A stretch of 7,520 nucleotides of DNA, from positions 1 to 7,520 of the forward strand of contig JAISDK010000230.1 in the NCBI GenBank assembly GCA_031264875.1. Reading direction: 5' to 3'. This stretch comes from Prevotellaceae bacterium (GTDB lineage: Bacteria; Bacteroidota; Bacteroidia; Bacteroidales; UBA932). The notes beneath the pieces were generated by a model that was given only the letters and a program-made list of their open reading frames with translations, was not told the origin of the DNA and did not search any database. A program made the position numbers and the translations under genes. Below are positions 6,122 through 7,520 of the stretch, piece after piece (position 1 is the stretch's first letter; each line of letters opens with the position of its first letter).

Positions 6122-6847
6122 ATGATTAATATAGATATATTGCCGGAGCCGATTTGCGTATCCATTGGCGAACAGAGCTGCGAGGCTATCCTTGCGGCTC
6201 TGAATGAAATTAAGTTTGCCGAAATAAGGCTGGATGTGTCACGCATCACACTGCCCGAAATCAGATCGGTATTTTCGTGCGGCAAGCTGCTTGTAGCAAC
6301 ATGCCGGGAAGGTTTTTACAGCAAAAGCGAACGTATTGAGAGGCTTGTAGAAGCCATTCATGCAGGAGCGGCTTTTGTGGACGTCGAAACGGAATCGGAC
6401 GACGATTATATACAGGCCGTGGCAAAAGAGGCAAAGCTGAACAAATGCTACCTGATAGTGTCGTACCATAATTTTGACAGTACGCCTTCAGTGCCGGAAA
6501 TGTGCGATATCGTCAATACCTGTATAAAACAGGGCGCCGACGTCGTTAAGATCGCGACTACTGCCAAGGACCAGTCCGACTTGACGAAAATAGCCTTACT
6601 GTACGAAAAACGTTTCGACACTGACTTAATTGCATTTGCTATGGGCGAAACAGGCTTAGTTACCAGACTGATCTGTATTTCAAATGGAGCGCCGTGGACA
6701 TACGCTTCAATTTCCGATGACAAAACGCTCGCCAGTGGACAAATACCGGCGAAAAATGTTAGATGCATAATAAATAATGTAAACGAGATGAGAGAACTCA
6801 ACAGACTAGTTCGGAAACTACAGGAAGAAAGCATGGAAAATGAATGA
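6122..6847 (+). CDS. aroD: 3-dehydroquinate dehydratase, type I
   Basis: A 241-residue type I dehydroquinase, which dehydrates 3-dehydroquinate to 3-dehydroshikimate in the cytoplasm as the third step of the shikimate pathway to aromatic amino acids. The Schiff-base lysine is K143 in DVVKIATTA (140-148) and the catalytic histidine is H116 in SYHNFD (114-119). Substrate-binding parts are EIRLD (34-38, E34 and R36), CREGF with R62, DVE (87-89), R182 in MGETGLVTRL, and ASGQIP (204-209). GAPWTYAS (189-196) is also typical. All catalytic residues are present and the length matches the short single-domain bacterial form. It begins 21 bases after the TldE-like gene with no visible Shine-Dalgarno sequence, and overlaps the next gene by 8 bases, so it is probably cotranscribed with both. 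No functional link to the proteases is evident. Confidence 0.95.
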   Translation: MINIDILPEPICVSIGEQSCEAILAALNEIKFAEIRLDVSRITLPEIRSVFSCGKLLVATCREGFYSKSERIERLVEAIHAGAAFVDVETESDDDYIQAVAKEAKLNKCYLIVSYHNFDSTPSVPEMCDIVNTCIKQGADVVKIATTAKDQSDLTKIALLYEKRFDTDLIAFAMGETGLVTRLICISNGAPWTYASISDDKTLASGQIPAKNVRCIINNVNEMRELNRLVRKLQEESMENE

Positions 6848-7475
6848 AATAAAAAACATTGTGTTTGACTTCGGAGGAGTCATCGTTGAGCTGAACAGAC
6901 CGGCCGCCGTCAGCAGATTTAAGGAAATGGGAGTGGACTGTATCGAGGAACTTCTCGACCCGTACAGGCAAAAAGGCGTATTCCGTAAAATTGAGGACGG
7001 AAGCATGTCGAGAGCAGATTTTTACAGGGAAATATGCAAGCTGGCGGGAAAGAATATCTCCGGCAGCGATATTGACCGTGGACTGTTTGATTTCATCATG
7101 CCTGTCGAGCAAAAAAAGCTTGACTGCATACTGGAGCTTCGTAAAAAATATAAAGTCTTGCTGTTGAGCAATACTAACGATATAACGATGAGTTGGGCTA
7201 TGTCGGAAAAATTCTCGCCTGCCGGAAAGCCTATCGACTATTATTTTGACGGACTGTACTTGTCGTACAAGCTGGGCTGCATGAAGCCCGATTCCGGGAT
7301 TTTTCACGCGATGATCAGGATGGCAAAAATCAATCCGGCGGAAACACTGTTTATCGACGACAGCGAAGCCAATATATCTGCCGGAAAAGCGCTGGGATTT
7401 AAAACATTCCGGTTTGAAAAGGAAAACAGTTTTTCGGAAATAGAAAGCAGAATTGCATATTATGGAGAAATTTGA
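6840..7475 (+). CDS. HAD-superfamily (subfamily IA) phosphatase-like hydrolase
   Basis: A 211-residue cytoplasmic HAD-fold protein with a helical cap after motif I. Motif I is VFDFGGVIV with nucleophile D10; the usual second aspartate (two residues on) is G12. The same D-x-G pattern occurs in HAD-IA proteins of the YihX and soluble-epoxide-hydrolase N-domain type. Motif II is LLLSNTN (S110, N111), motif III is LGCMKP (K149), and motif IV is TLFIDDSEANISAG (D173, D174). YihX acts on glucose-1-phosphate, but the overall group is broad and no substrate can be assigned. The start ATG lies inside the end of aroD (8-base overlap), with AGGAAG at 6822-6827 upstream as a possible ribosome-binding site; translational coupling is likely. 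Its own end overlaps the next gene by 14 bases. Confidence 0.88.
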   Translation: MNEIKNIVFDFGGVIVELNRPAAVSRFKEMGVDCIEELLDPYRQKGVFRKIEDGSMSRADFYREICKLAGKNISGSDIDRGLFDFIMPVEQKKLDCILELRKKYKVLLLSNTNDITMSWAMSEKFSPAGKPIDYYFDGLYLSYKLGCMKPDSGIFHAMIRMAKINPAETLFIDDSEANISAGKALGFKTFRFEKENSFSEIESRIAYYGEI

Positions 7476-7520
7476 CCCGCAAAAGGAAAAAGAACAGTCG
7501 AATCCCGATTTTGAAAACAA
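7462..7520 (+). CDS. Start of an unidentified downstream gene, cut by the window end
   Basis: ATG 7462 opens a frame different from that of the HAD gene and remains open to the window end. It gives 19 complete codons (MEKFDPQKEKEQSNPDFEN). The start overlaps the HAD stop by 14 bases, continuing the tight overlapping spacing of the operon, which is the main reason to believe it. The N terminus is charged and hydrophilic with no signal peptide or membrane segment. Too little is visible to name the product. Confidence 0.55.
   Translation, partial: MEKFDPQKEKEQSNPDFEN

Overview
The window looks like a chromosomal segment of a Bacteroidota bacterium, most likely of the order Bacteroidales. The reasons are a TAnnTTTG-type -7 promoter box upstream of the tldD-like gene, weak or absent Shine-Dalgarno sequences at most starts, a tandem pair of exported TldD/PmbA-family proteins, and the overall character of the proteins. 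This placement is an inference from sequence character; no database search was possible. All recognisable genes lie on the + strand.

Layout. Positions 1-274 hold a GC-rich tandem array (23-bp period, seven units plus a diverged eighth) that runs into a 37-bp element found again later in the window. A TIGR01212/YhcC-type radical SAM protein (275-1234) begins only 10 bases after that element. A 358-bp AT-rich gap follows, then a secreted GH25 muramidase (1593-2309). Positions 2310-2750 hold a second repeat complex: an inverted copy of the element, a roughly 190-bp imperfect foldback, a direct copy of the element, a four-unit 23-bp hairpin array, and a third direct copy of the element core.

The rest is a compact apparent operon. 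It contains a TldD-like exported metalloprotease (2751-4418), a paralogue that has lost the metal-binding motif and so resembles the TldE/PmbA partner (4460-6100), type I 3-dehydroquinate dehydratase aroD (6122-6847), a HAD-superfamily phosphatase-like protein (6840-7475), and the first 19 complete codons of a further gene (7462 to the window end). The last three genes overlap by 8 and 14 bases, which suggests translational coupling. The predicted promoter at 2715-2722 would serve the whole group.

Functionally, the two TldD-family proteins probably form one exported heteromeric protease, with one active and one degenerate subunit. AroD performs the third step of the shikimate pathway, and its link to the proteases appears to be positional only. 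The most unusual content is non-coding. Two separate 23-bp-period arrays with inverted-repeat cores are each joined to the same TGCGTAACATGAGTTA-type element, in two intergenic regions that bracket the radical SAM and lysozyme genes. This resembles a REP/BIME-like or MITE-like extragenic repeat family that I cannot name.
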